DNA from: Symsagittifera roscoffensis
Taxonomy: Eukaryota > Xenacoelomorpha > Acoela > Convolutidae
DNA length: 64,000 nucleotides
Direction of reading: 5' to 3'
Assembly: GCF_963678635.1 (NCBI RefSeq)
Contig: NC_087062.1
Coordinates: forward strand, 64,081,253-64,145,252
Shown: positions 22,601-33,979 of the stretch, one piece after another
How the letters are laid out: every line of letters starts with the position of its first letter
Numbering within the stretch: position 1 is the stretch's first letter
Translations under genes and position numbers: made by a program
Notes under the pieces: model-generated
What the model was told of the DNA's origin: nothing
Seen by the model: only the letters and a program-made list of their open reading frames with translations
Database searches by the model: none

Positions 22601-23855
22601 TAAGACAGTACCCGAAAGAGAGTTTTTGGTTGGTCAGGGGCTGAAAACCCGCTGCTGAATGTAATTGAAAGTTATTATGATTTGTTAGAATAATTTGGTA
22701 ATATACCAGCTACGATTTGGCAATTTTTCCGCTTTTATTTATTTATTGCTCAAAAATATTATACGGCTCAAACGGTTTCATTTGGTTATTGTCAGCTTAG
22801 TCGCCTTTCATTGCAAAATTTTTTATGACAAAACTTTTGTAATCAATACAACGCGCCACAGCTGAAATATTTATTTAGAGCCTCTTTAGTAAATTTTACG
22901 CGAATACAGATAAAAAATGGCAATTGAGCTCCAGCTTATTTTTTCCTCAAATTACGGCGTTCAGTTAGCATAGTTAGTGTTGAGGCGTTCACTTTCAGAA
23001 TTTCAGACCGAGTGTTAGATCTCCTGATATCACAATGATAGTGTGTGAGGACGAGCTTTCACTGGACCTCTAGCTTCAGCTCTAGCGAACTGAGTTTCGA
23101 TTCCAGTAATTCACTACGTGATTATGTTCTAGACGCAAAGAAAAGAGCTTCGTTCAACAAAAAAGGCGTCTGGAATCTGGGAATTAATACATAAAGACTA
23201 TCCTTAGACAAGCCTGTTAAGGCCTTCTGATAGCTCCTCTGCGATTCGCAGGAACCACAATTAAATTGAATTTCATTTCAGACAAACAAAGAAATTTAGA
23301 TGAATGTAGTTTTTTTGAAATTTTTTTACGATTTTTTTTTATTTTGTTGCTTTCGTCTCATTTTCTGTCGACTAATTTGCCATGCTTTTTTTGTAATATG
23401 TCGCAAATGATGCGAAGCTGTGCTTCGCCTCTGAGAAAGACAATTGCGATTACACGGTGTCGGTAATTCTTATTTATAATTAATTCCCATTCATTATTGA
23501 TGCTAACATTTGAGGACATTTTAATGTAAATTGCAATGATTGGCATATGAAATGATATAAGTTGCAACGCGTCCGACTCAAACGTCAGTAGAGAAAGACT
23601 TTGAATTGACCATTGAGCTGTTTGGGTCTCTTTTCACCCAAATAGGCTGCTGTTCTCCAGTTGCGGCTGATGGCTTCTCAGAAAATCCATTCATGGTACT
23701 ACTTTCTTTTTCCGAAAACTTCGCGCTACTAGAATCTGCACAGTTGTCTTCTGATTTGTTTTTAGCAACTATTATGTGCTCCATGGTGACGTACTCTCTG
23801 TATCTAAACAAAAGAATGAACAAAATTTATAGATTTTGAAAAAGAATTTGTGATG
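22601..23855. other. Spacer, no certain gene
   Basis: A minus-strand frame at 23,578-23,784 (MEHIIVAKNKSEDNCADSS..., Ser/Lys/Glu-rich) and one at 23,358-23,520 (MSSNVSINNEWELIINKN...) could be small exons, but neither has a recognised motif and splice sites are not clear. Confidence 0.3.
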
Positions 23856-24115
23856 CAAATTCTTTTTGAAAAATTCATCACCTGTTGAAAAATTTTGAAA
23901 AATTCATCACCTGTTGAAAAATTTTGAAAAATTCATCACCTGTTGAAAAATTTTGAAAAATTCATCACCTGTTGAAAAATTTTGAAAAATTCATCACCTG
24001 TTGAAAAATTTTGAAAAATTCATCACCTGTTGAAAAATTTTGAAAAATTCATCACCTGTTGAAAAATTTTGAAAAATTCATCACCTGTTGAAAAATTTTG
24101 AAAAATTCATCACCT
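23856..24115 (+). repeat. 29-bp perfect minisatellite
   Basis: Eight consecutive units starting CCTGTTGAAAAATTTTGAAA (29 bp each) at 23,881, 23,910, 23,939, 23,968, 23,997, 24,026, 24,055 and 24,084, with a partial unit before the first. The units look identical. The period is not a multiple of three and there is no continuous frame, so it is non-coding. Confidence 0.95.
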
Positions 24116-24190
24116 CTATCCCCCACGCCGAAATAATTGTCTCAAAAATACCTCAACAACTCTGCTCTCATCTCAACATTCCTATAACTT

Positions 24191-24505
24191 TTATTTACAG
24201 TTAAGAAGAAAGTTGTAATGCGTTGTATATAAAAAGTTATTTCCTAACTGTTTCTGTCGAGTGGGCGAGACTATGCAGTATCCCTGTCTGCCTATTTTTA
24301 CGTAGTTGGCGTAGATACACCTGTCCACTGCACTGGGTTCCCGCAACACCACCTTGGACCCCTCTTTGCTGCTACCACTACTACTATATGGTAGTTGTAC
24401 TCTGCTGCTGCTAGTCCCACAACTGGATGATCTAATCTGAGGTTCTTCCTGTTGTTGTTGATGAAGATGTCTAGAGCCGTGTTTTTTCTCCGGCAGACTG
24501 CACAT
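24191..24505 (-). CDS. Possible 3'-terminal exon, unknown protein
   Basis: A minus-strand frame carries a Gln run and Ser-rich stretch (HQQQQEEPQIRSSSCGTSSS), then SAVDRCIYANYVKIGRQGYC and ends at 24,191. AATAAA follows within about 10 bases of the stop, a reasonable polyadenylation signal. An overlapping frame upstream (ending MECAVCRRKNTALDI) has a CxxC pair and could be the true frame. Neither was recognised. Treat as a candidate exon only. Confidence 0.28.
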   Translation of the reverse strand: MCSLPEKKHGSRHLHQQQQEEPQIRSSSCGTSSSRVQLPYSSSGSSKEGSKVVLREPSAVDRCIYANYVKIGRQGYCIVSPTRQKQLGNNFLYTTHYNFLLNCK

Positions 24506-24639
24506 TCCATGGGAACATTAGTGCACAGGTCGAATTTGAACACACTGAACAAACAGATCTGCCCAAAGTTGTTAATTGATAACAAGGTAAAATCACCCAG
24601 TACTACCCAAAACAGGATTATATTCAAAAAAGACACTTC

Positions 24640-27081
24640 TTCCTGTTATCGTGTTTTTCAATATTTTAATTTTTGGCAGAAGAGTAATTTGCTATCTCGA
24701 AAAAAAAACGAAAAAATTTTTTGTTGCATTTGTTGAAAATAATCATTTCAAAATATTTGTTTACACAAAGGTGAAACAGAGCTTCACATCACTTGGGATG
24801 AAAAAATATGTGCCAGAAAAAATTAGTGGCAGCGCAAAAATTTTTACTGTAAAAATCAACGACTCGTTTCACCTTTTTCACAAAAATTGTTATTAAGAAA
24901 ATCGGTACAATTTAGTCATTCTACAACCCTAATGATTCATAAATGTTCTTTTGACAAACTCAAAAAGGCGAAAGAAACATTTTAGAAAAAAGAAAATTGG
25001 AACACTTTTTACACGAATAACCGCACATGCTTAACTTTACAAATTTTTGTCATCAGAAAGAATCAAAATATCATTTGCTCTAAGAGACGGTGCTATTTGT
25101 TGCTTTCTTTCCAATAAAAAGATATAAGAAAAACTCAATGACAGAAAAAAAATCAAAAAGCTTCCAAGAAATAAAAACAAAAAATGAAAAAACAAATTCA
25201 ACACAGCAAGCTAGCACACAAAAAAAATTACTACAAAAAGTTCAAAAATCAAAAAGCTACAAAAATTCGAATTGTTTGTTTCAATCGATGTTCGATTTGA
25301 AGGAAACACGTTCTGCAAAACAACTGCCAGTGTTCAATCAGAATTAAAATCATTTATCGAGCGGCAACGAGGCCAAAAAACGGGTGGACGACGTTTACCA
25401 AAAAAAAGTTGATACCATTAAATAATAAATATTTTTAATTCAAACGACGCGCGCGAAACTAGATCGTTAAATGGATATGATAATGACTTAAACTATTTAC
25501 ATCACAAAAAACAGTGATGTGGCAACTGAGATGACAAAACAAATAGACAATTAGGCTAACATTTTTTGAAAGGGGTTCAGTTTTCAGTTTAAAAAAGGCC
25601 CCGGATGGATTCTAATCTAGGATCTTTGCAGTCCCAAATGGGGTCGTTATCTCTAGACAAAGCGAGCAGGAGAAGCTAATGAATTCAAATTTGTCGTAAA
25701 ACTACTATATAAAATCATAGAAATGAGTTTGTTCACATCTCCTTAGCTGAAAAAGTTCTGCTTTCCCATAAAATAACGCTTGCAAGTCGCAAGCGTAAAC
25801 ATATCAAAAAAATAGCAAAACTTCTTGCCATGCAATTACTTGAACGTAAGAGGAGCACACTGAAAATATTTTCAATTGTAATTTTAAAAAATCTGGAATT
25901 TTTGTAGTGGAACTTTTCTGCTACAAAAGACAATGGACTTTCGTCCTCATATTCTACCCCAGACTGACGGAAACTTCTCGCATACAAATAACATACAAAG
26001 AAAATTTTTCTCATAATTCCAAATAACTCTATAAATACAAAAAATTATATAATCTCTTACATCAACCTAGACACAAATGGGTTATCATTTCCACATTTCG
26101 ATGAAACTTGGCATGATGAACAAATTCAACAAACTTGCCTTTTAACATTTTGAAAAAAAGATCAAAAGATTTTTTGCACCATCTCCGCGAAGGTAGTTAA
26201 TGCCATTACACTTAACTCCAGTTCGACACAAAAGTGTCAAAAACAGCTGTTAAAGTTTGATACAATCCTCTCGCAACAATTTTACCGTAGTTTATCTCAA
26301 TGTGATCCTTATTTCAAAACCATTGCTCTCAAATAAAAAATGTCATCTAAAGCTGCAGTTTCGTTGAAATCCATTGAAAATATTAATGGGACTATACTAC
26401 AACTTCCCAAAACCAAACCTATACCACTAGTTTCGAGAAAAAGAGACTGCCATAACAAATCCATCGGAAACCAATCTAAATTTTTCGCTGAGGATTGGGC
26501 AAACAACTAATGAAAACTGATAAATTTTAAATTTCATGAAATCTCTTTTCTCCTATCCGCTAGATTAGATTTTCACAACCACAAGATCTCATTTGCAAGA
26601 TTTTTAGCGACGGGCCAAGATTTTTGAATAGATTTTTTCCAGAAGTTTGTTGGAACATTGGTGGTCGGTTTATACAAATAAAAGCTTTTTCATTTGTGAA
26701 TGCGTTAAAATGCAGAGAGAAAAATGGAGGCCATCTATAGAAAAAAATTTCAGATACACAAGTGCATATCATGACAAGAGCCATGGAACTAAAGCGCAGA
26801 TAGGCATAGTCATGCTTCAAGTTTTTGGCATACTTCAGTCACACATGCTTCAGTCTTTTACTCCAAAGCTGCAGTTACAAAACGAGCTTAGTTTTAAAGA
26901 ATCATGAAAATGATTAATTGACACGAGGCAAACGACACTTCATTTAAAACTATCGTACATTTACTATATATTTATTACATGCAGCTCATCTCTATTCGTT
27001 CAACTAGAAGTTGAATCTGCTTAGTCAGAACAAGCTCAGAAAAAACTAAAAGAAACAAAAGTCTTCGCATTATCGCATACT
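24640..27081. other. AT-rich spacer upstream of the glycosyltransferase
   Basis: No gene recognised. Lys-rich open frames around 25,090-25,347 reflect A-rich DNA. A tRNA-like B-box remnant may be present near 25,610. An ACTATATATTTATT stretch near 26,960 is about 120 bp before the glycosyltransferase ATG and might serve as a core promoter, but this is only a guess from base composition. Confidence 0.35.
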
Positions 27082-28476
27082 ATGGCAGCAACTGACTGCT
27101 TAATATTCGTTCTCGGCAGTCATAATTGGCAGCAGGAGTCTTACTTCAGCACCGGGTCAGCCATGGTTCACGAATTGCAGCACAAAGCCCTCAACGATAT
27201 GCCAGGGGTCCACTGCTATTCTTTGTGGCCATCGAACGTTCTTAAAACTCCCGAAGACCGAGACGATTACCGAGTGATTGAAACAGATCACGAAGTGCCA
27301 ATTTGTGAAGGTGTGCACCCTCAAAGCTCCCTCAGATTTCACTCTTTGAGTACAGACCAATTTTCGAAGTACATGGAACTCTTGGTCACTAAATGCTTGG
27401 ACTTCATTAACTATATAGAGCAGAAACACGGGAAAACTCTCGACTTTTTGATGGCCCATCACGTGTTCAACAACCCAGCGGTTCTAGCTGCAGTCAACCA
27501 ACAAAGAGTTTGGGATGGCATGAAAAAAATCCCAGTTTTTGCTTTTTCACACGGAACAGGAATGATGATGTATTTGAACGAGTTAGACAACCACCCCGAA
27601 TTCCCGCTTCGATTTTATCCTTGGGTTCGAAAAGCGGTCTGTTTGTTCGAAGACGAAACCGAAATCCAGGGAGTTTTTACTCTAACAGAACTTCAAAGAA
27701 GCAGGTTCTGCAATCTCTTTCCAAATTTCCCCCAGACGCGAGTTAAATTAGCAACACTGGGCTACCAACAGACGATTTTCAGAAAATTGGCGGTCCCAGA
27801 AAACCGGAACGAATGGAGTTTGAAATGGAAGCAGGTTTTGTATGAGGAAATTGACGAATCAGTGTTGCCCCTTAATATAGGAAATAACAAACCGCTGCCT
27901 GATCTGCACTCTTTTGAACATATAGTCGTGTTCTGTTCAAAATTGGACAAAGTAAAACGCTTAGAACTTCTACTGACAGCTTCGAAAAATTGGGAAGCTG
28001 ACAAAAAGTCTATTTTAACTTTAATCGCTGGTAGTGCTTCCAAAGAAAACATTAAAACATACGTAGATATGGCTTACTATGATCTAAGACTTAAAAATAC
28101 TTATTTCATTGGTGCTTTAATGCAGAGCGAACTAACGAAGCTGTTCAACCTGGCGGATATTGTTGTGCTTCCGAGCAAAATGGAGGCATTTCCCATGGTT
28201 CTCGTAGAAGCGCTGGCGTGCGGTACCCCTGTAGTTGGTATTGATACTTGGGCTTGTTCCAGCTTCACAGCTGAAAATGTTGGGATTTTAATTAAAGAAA
28301 ACGAAGATCAAAACCAAATGGCGAGAGATATCAATGATAATGTTACGAAAGCGTTGAGCGAAAATTGGAAGAAGACTAAAAGCGAGCATTGTGCCAACTT
28401 AGCTCTAAAGAACTTCTCTAATCCACGTAGAGTGAAGCAGCTTCTGGACTGCGTGAAAGAAGTGATCGGAGACTGA
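27082..28476 (+). CDS. GT4-like (GT-B fold) glycosyltransferase, single exon
   Basis: An intact 464-codon frame. The N-terminal half (residues about 5-165) looks like a Rossmann acceptor domain with SHGTG at 157-161. The C-terminal donor domain has FCSKLDKVKR at 284-293 (a basic stretch typical of GT-B enzymes), YFIGALMQSELTKLFNLADI at 341-360 and SKMEAFPMVLVEALACGTPVVG at about 365-386. The last contains the EX7E signature (Glu368, Glu376) of family GT4 that binds the nucleotide-sugar. There is no signal peptide or membrane segment, so a cytosolic or membrane-associated enzyme is likely. Substrate is unknown. The single exon and bacterial/protist-like architecture make retroposition or horizontal transfer possible. 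Confidence 0.88.
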   Translation: MAATDCLIFVLGSHNWQQESYFSTGSAMVHELQHKALNDMPGVHCYSLWPSNVLKTPEDRDDYRVIETDHEVPICEGVHPQSSLRFHSLSTDQFSKYMELLVTKCLDFINYIEQKHGKTLDFLMAHHVFNNPAVLAAVNQQRVWDGMKKIPVFAFSHGTGMMMYLNELDNHPEFPLRFYPWVRKAVCLFEDETEIQGVFTLTELQRSRFCNLFPNFPQTRVKLATLGYQQTIFRKLAVPENRNEWSLKWKQVLYEEIDESVLPLNIGNNKPLPDLHSFEHIVVFCSKLDKVKRLELLLTASKNWEADKKSILTLIAGSASKENIKTYVDMAYYDLRLKNTYFIGALMQSELTKLFNLADIVVLPSKMEAFPMVLVEALACGTPVVGIDTWACSSFTAENVGILIKENEDQNQMARDINDNVTKALSENWKKTKSEHCANLALKNFSNPRRVKQLLDCVKEVIGD

Positions 28477-29423
28477 AACCATTGGCCACAAAAAAACAAT
28501 AGAATGCCCAAGATTCAATGTACAGTTTTGTAATTAATGAAAATAACATAAGTAAATTTTGATTCATTGTAAAAAAAAACATTCAGTAATGAACCGATAG
28601 AACGTTTCAGTAATTTTTTTAAAACTATACTCTGAGATTTCATTTAATCTATTCATTATTGAAGATAGCCGGTATATATGTGTAAAAGCATATAGAGTGC
28701 TCTACAAGTCGTTGCAACATTTGGCATGATCCAATTGAATTCAATTAAGTCAGAATTGTTCCATCCGTCCGCAGGAGGAAATAATTAATCTTCATTTGTA
28801 AGCAGCCTAGATTTTTTAATATTGTCTTGTGATCTAACCAGTATACTAATTCAATTTCTGTAAACTTTTATCGTTGTCTCTTTTCTGATAAGCTGACCAC
28901 TTTTCAGTACACCATACAAATTCACAGCTATAAGAACATATGTTACAATCCTGCATACAGGTTTTTTCAATTACGGGTTCGCAAAAATTTCTCATAGTGA
29001 GTTGCTACTGGTTCAAACGGACAGAGATAGCTAACTGGAAGTTTTCAGATGACCGCTTTTAACTTAAAAACTGTTACACCTAATTGCCTCTGATTTCAAA
29101 ACTGAAAAGGGAGTTCAACTCTTGTGTCTTACCCGTACTGAACAAATTCTTTAATTCTGACGAGAAATACTTAAATTCTAATCTACATATTTGGCCAGAA
29201 ATTCGTTTTAAAATGTTTAAATAAATCAGGGATTTTCTTAAGACTTTTTGTTTCTCATCTTTTTTCTGATCGGAAATAAACTAAATCTAGGCTATTTCTG
29301 GCTAGAAAAAAAATCTGGTATGATTCCAACCCTCAACATACCAATTGCTAGCCGCATTCGTTAGCCTCAATGCAATATGATCTGATACATACAAACAGTT
29401 ATCGCTATCTAATACGAAGTAAC
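28477..29423. other. Spacer, no gene seen
   Basis: 3' flank of the glycosyltransferase. AT-rich, without a clear AATAAA directly after the stop and without coding signal. Confidence 0.35.
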
Positions 29424-29921
29424 GCTTGTTATATAGAGAGTTGCAAAAAGTTCGGACAGACAGAATTAATTAAAAAGAGCAACTGTCTAGACATCAAAGG
29501 AAATTAAAACTGAAATAAACATAACGCCGAAAGTTCATAGAGCAGAGTTACGAGATCTACTTAACAATCCCCCTTTTAAGAAAGGGGAGTAGATTGTTAA
29601 TCAGATTACTTGCATCGAACTTTGGGGGGGGGGGGGTCGTTAAGTAGATCCGAGTTTCGCTCAAAACCTATAACCACGGCGGGCAATTGCATCCGAAGCG
29701 TCGAAATGTTTTATAGTAAAATCTGGATTTCGGTATTTAAAAAATAGGCTAGCATAATCATCGGATAATCTACGATCTTGCATTTTGAATTTGGTCTCAC
29801 AAAAAATTCAAGGTTGGTCGGCTTCAGATTTTGCATGCAAAGAAGCTTCGAAAAGCACTGATTGCTCATTTTAATTAATTCTGTTTGTCCGAACTTTTTG
29901 CTACTAATTATAACAAGTGTT
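29424..29921. mobile_element. TIR element (AGTTGCAAAAAGTTCGGACA) with nested element
   Basis: Left end CTTGTTATATAGAGAGTTGC AAAAAGTTCGGACAGACAGA is mirrored at the right end (inward AGTAGCAAAAAGTTCGGACA AACAGAATTAATT). The terminal repeats are about 40-45 bp. The interior has no coding frame. Inside, about 29,548-29,656, a second inverted pair GAGATCTACTTAACAATCCC / (inward) CGGATCTACTTAACGACCCC suggests a nested small element; a fragment of that one recurs near 33,277. Confidence 0.7.
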
Positions 29922-29948
29922 AACTTGCATTGCGTTGCTTCGGGTATA

Positions 29949-30671
29949 CAGTGCTAATTTAAATTATCCGGACAAAACGAACAAAACTTGAATTTTCAAA
30001 CACGTTTTTCTCAAATTGGGTTAAAATTAGACAAAAAGTGAGCAGTACAAAAATTGCTTAGAATTTCATCAGAATTAAAATGGTGAAGTTTTTTATCCGA
30101 AATTCTCAACCAAAATTTTACCCCAAAATGGGTCATTTTGGCTTTTTTTTTATTTAATCAAGAATTACGCTGAAACTACTCTATTAACTGATGAGAAAAT
30201 TATATCATAAGAAGCCTCTTACGCAGCCCAACAAAGTTTAGGAATGGTTAAATCTCCAAAAATTTGCACAAAATGTGTAAGATTTATTTTTAAACAGAGA
30301 TTCTGGGTTTTATATAGTGAAAATCACATCTATTGACTATGAATTGAACGTTTTTTCTCTTATACTAACTTTTGGAGATTTAACCCTTCTTAAACTTTGT
30401 TGGGCTACGTAAGAGGCTTTGTTGTGATATCATTTCCTTACCAATTGACAAAGTAGCTTCAGCGTAATTCATGATTAATTGAAAAAGCCAAAATGACCCA
30501 TTTTTGGGGTAAAATTTTGGTTGAGAATTTCGGAGACCATATTAATTCTGGTGAAATTTTAAGCAAATTTTGTTCTGTTCACTTGTTGTCTTATCTTAAC
30601 CCAATTTGAGAAAAACGCGTTTGAAAATTCAAGTTTTGTTCATTTTGTCCGGATAACTTAAATCAGCACTG
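29949..30671. mobile_element. Long foldback element, CAGTGCT ends, TA target duplication
   Basis: The left arm (29,949-30,263) and right arm (30,368-30,671) are inverted copies over about 300 bp, separated by about 105 bp. Ends are CAGTGCTAATTTAAATTATC and (inward) CAGTGCTGATTTAAGTTATC. TA dinucleotides at 29,947-29,948 and 30,672-30,673 give a Tc1/mariner-type target duplication. No transposase frame. A transcript across it would form a long hairpin. Confidence 0.88.
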
Positions 30672-30673
30672 TA

Positions 30674-32009
30674 GTTTTTAACAAATTTATCGGACGTCTT
30701 AAATTTTTGAAATAATTTTGACCTTGAGACAGTGAAATGGCGTTAAAACTGCAATTGGTTTTTCAAAACTGCATTTGAACTGACAAAAAAGCACTGCAAA
30801 ATGATTGCGCTTTTTTGGAGAATTTCATTTTTTCCTTATTTCAAGAATCTAATTGAAAAAATTTCGTCATTCAACAACAATTTGTCATGCACTTTTTGTG
30901 AATAAAACACATATAAAACGCCGACGAAAAGGCAAACGCGAAATTTCAAAGAATGAGTTCAATTTAGTTCAAATTTGAAGGACAGAATTATTTCACAAAT
31001 TTAATACGTTGTCAGATAAACTTGTTAAAAGTTATTTTGTGTATACTCGGAGCATCTTTATCTCGCTGCGGTTGAGCAGTGAACTGATTTCCGTTTATTC
31101 TTACTTAAAAAAGTAAATTTCTAATGTTAGATGAGAATTAAATAGTTTCTGTACAGAAAACACAGAAAATTGTTAGATTTTCTATATAGAATTTCTTTCC
31201 AGATTAGAAGTTTTTGTTGGGTGCGTGCAGTGTCGAGAAAAAACGGTTTGAACTTTTTTCGTTTTAGTCTAACTTCGATTGAGTAACATCGTTTTATGAG
31301 AATTGGTCAGTTAAGCAAAAGAAACGTGATTTTACCAAGCAAAAGTAAGTTTTAGGAAGCTTCAGTTAGCGCTTATTTGGCAGTAACAGGTTTCAAAAAA
31401 TAAACAAACATTCTGCGCAAGAAACAATTGAAAAAATTTTAGATATTCTGTTTACAAAACTTTTCATTTTTTCGTTTGTTTCTTATTTTAAAGACAACTT
31501 GTCGATTATGCCTCATTTTTGAACTTAACGCGTTAGTATTTTTCCTATATCGCACCACGCACAAAATACCACAGTAATTTCAAGAAGAAGATAACCTTTT
31601 TTGATTTTTTTTTATGAATGTGGTCAGAATATTCTGAGCTACCTGCAACATTTGATTCAATCCATTTTCGGGTGACTGACCCAAAATAAAATTTCCAAAA
31701 GAGCAGTTGACGCCAATATAGGCCTATTACGATCAACTTTTCAAAAATTTAAGTCGAAATAAAAACACAAAATAGCCCGCAAAATTTTCGAAAAACCACC
31801 ATTCGAGAAAATTCTAGATTCGTCCCTGGTTTCCTTTTGAAGCTATTTTACGCCATTTACTTTAGTTAGCCAGCAAAAACATTTTTATTTCATTACATTC
31901 CGAAAAAATCCTAAATTGCAACAAATGTACGACCGCGTTGCCCTAAAATTACAAGCTGATTCTTTATACGGTCTATACAGTCATTATTAAACTGTGAGTC
32001 TAAAAATCT
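30674..32009. other. AT-rich spacer, no gene seen
   Basis: No coding or RNA-gene signal recognised on either strand. Confidence 0.35.
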
Positions 32010-33085
32010 TCGCTAATCAATTTGCAGGTAATCATTGATATCATTTTGCGGAGTGTTTGCAAAGGTACTTGATAGCACAAGAAATTGGTGAGAAGCTGGT
32101 TTAATCTTATTTGAACATTCCTGGCACTCATTGCAACTTGATGACTCTCAATTTAATTCTATTGCATATTTCATGCCCTTTTAGCAATAATTAATTCTAA
32201 TTTTTGTACTTATTTTGCCTAACTCAATCAAATAAAAATTATTAGGAAATATTAGAAAAATAACTTATCCAATCAAGAGTTCATCCGAGTATATCTTAAG
32301 AAAAAAAGTTTTACTTAACTCTCAACAACTCCTAATACCAAGTGACTTCTTTTTTTAATTTTTCAAATCAATTTTTACGATCGCATTACTCTGAAATGAA
32401 AAGTAGTTTCTACGGTCAAAATCTCCGTCAGTCAAAAGGCAGGTATTCATTGATATCATTTTGCGGAGTAATGCTAAAGGTTAAAAACCTGATAGCACCA
32501 GAAGGTGGGAAAAAACTGGCTTAATCGTAGTTTAATTTGTTTTATATGGCAGTTTTTAAAAAGCCCTGCTCGATCATTCCAAAATCTAGTTGTAACATCC
32601 AGACCCAGAGCATGAACTTCTAAGTAAAAAAACACGACTTTTAAAATAATTAAATCTTGTTTTAGGGACGAGCGTCGATTATTGTTCCGGTCACTTCATT
32701 AAGTGGGAAGGATGCATATAATGTTCTGACTACAGAAGTTTCCGAAGTATAGCGTAGGTTTCATCTTTTCCAAAGCAGTTTGACTACCGCAAACAAAGAA
32801 CGTAAAGGTTCAAATATGGTATCGTATTAAAGTCTTATATTTTATTGGTCGTGATTTGGATTCAAAACAACACATCAAAACAAAAAAAGTTGTCTGTGTT
32901 AAAAAAAAATAGGTCTGTTTTTTTTTTAATTTCAGACCAGATTTACAATATGTGTGACACTCATCGCAACTTGATGACTCTCAGTTCATGTCTATTGCAT
33001 TTTACTCTATTTTAGCAATAATTAACTCTCGTTTTTTCACTTAATCTAATTGAGCGCAAAATATCAGGAAAATAAGACAAGTACA
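32010..33085. repeat. Local direct repeats
   Basis: The phrase CATTGATATCATTTTGCGGAGT... to CTGGTTTAATC at 32,034-32,106 recurs at 32,448-32,526. ACTCATTGCAACTTGATGAC... to AGCAATAATTAA at 32,127-32,195 recurs at 32,958-33,030. These are diverged direct duplications of unknown origin. No gene is seen in the interval. Confidence 0.6.
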
Positions 33086-33979
33086 CTTGCCCTCACAGGT
33101 GATTAAAATTGAAAACAATTTTAATAAAGAAACACTTTTTTTTTTGGTTTGAAAGATTTATAGATGTGTTAAATTTAATTAATTGAGCCATTATAATCGG
33201 AACATTCAGTTCTACTTGTACAACAACTGGTTACCCTACTTATTTATAGGGGTGGCAGTTCTATAGTAGATATTATAGGAAGATTGTTAAGTAGATCTGA
33301 GCTCAGTTCAGCTCACAGGTATAAACAGTGGAAATTTGATGGACATTTTATTAAAGACCATGCTTTGGAAGTAAGCCAACAAATAAAAAGAATGCACAGC
33401 ACAAGTTCAACTAATCAAGTTTTCCCAGAAAAAATCCACGGTGAAAATTTGGTGCATTTTTTAAGCATAATCCATGATTTAGAAGGTAAGCCGACAAAAA
33501 AGGTTGCAAAAGAATAGACCAACTATTCAAGTTTTCCCAGAAAAAAATCCAAAACCCTAAGCTACCGAGGCACGTGAAGGATAAGAAAATTGCTGAGGAA
33601 GTCAATTACTTAGATTTATTACGGGAAAAGACAAATTGCCGATTACAAATCACTTGCTTTTGCATGTGAAAAAAAAACGGACGATAGAAAATATTTGTTG
33701 AAAAACAAAATGTATTGTTATGTGTGGCCAGTCTTCCACTGAGCAAATAAAACTTGGGCGCTCTATGCCGAAGCAAAAAATCGATAGAGCAGTGAAATGT
33801 GGTGCTTCAAGAAGATGGAACGAATCTCGTTTACAGGCCACTTAGCTAAAGAGTTCGTATTGAATTTGGAAAACGCGAACGCTGCAAAATAAAACAGCTG
33901 AAAAACATTACCAGGAAGTGTTTTTAGCTCCAAAAAAAAGAGAAGTACAGACACGCTGAAAAAAGGCGTTTTTTGGATA
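33086..33979. other. Spacer, no gene recognised
   Basis: A 77-codon plus-strand frame at 33,284-33,517 has no recognised motif. The phrase TTCCCAGAAAAAATCCA recurs within the interval. Confidence 0.3.

Noticed and set aside
23856-24115. CRISPR-like regular repeat
   Set aside because: There are no unique spacers; it is a simple head-to-tail 29-bp tandem repeat in eukaryotic DNA.
25090-25347. Lys/Gln-rich 85-codon frame as a gene
   Set aside because: Composition follows the A-rich DNA; no motif, splice signal or conserved feature.
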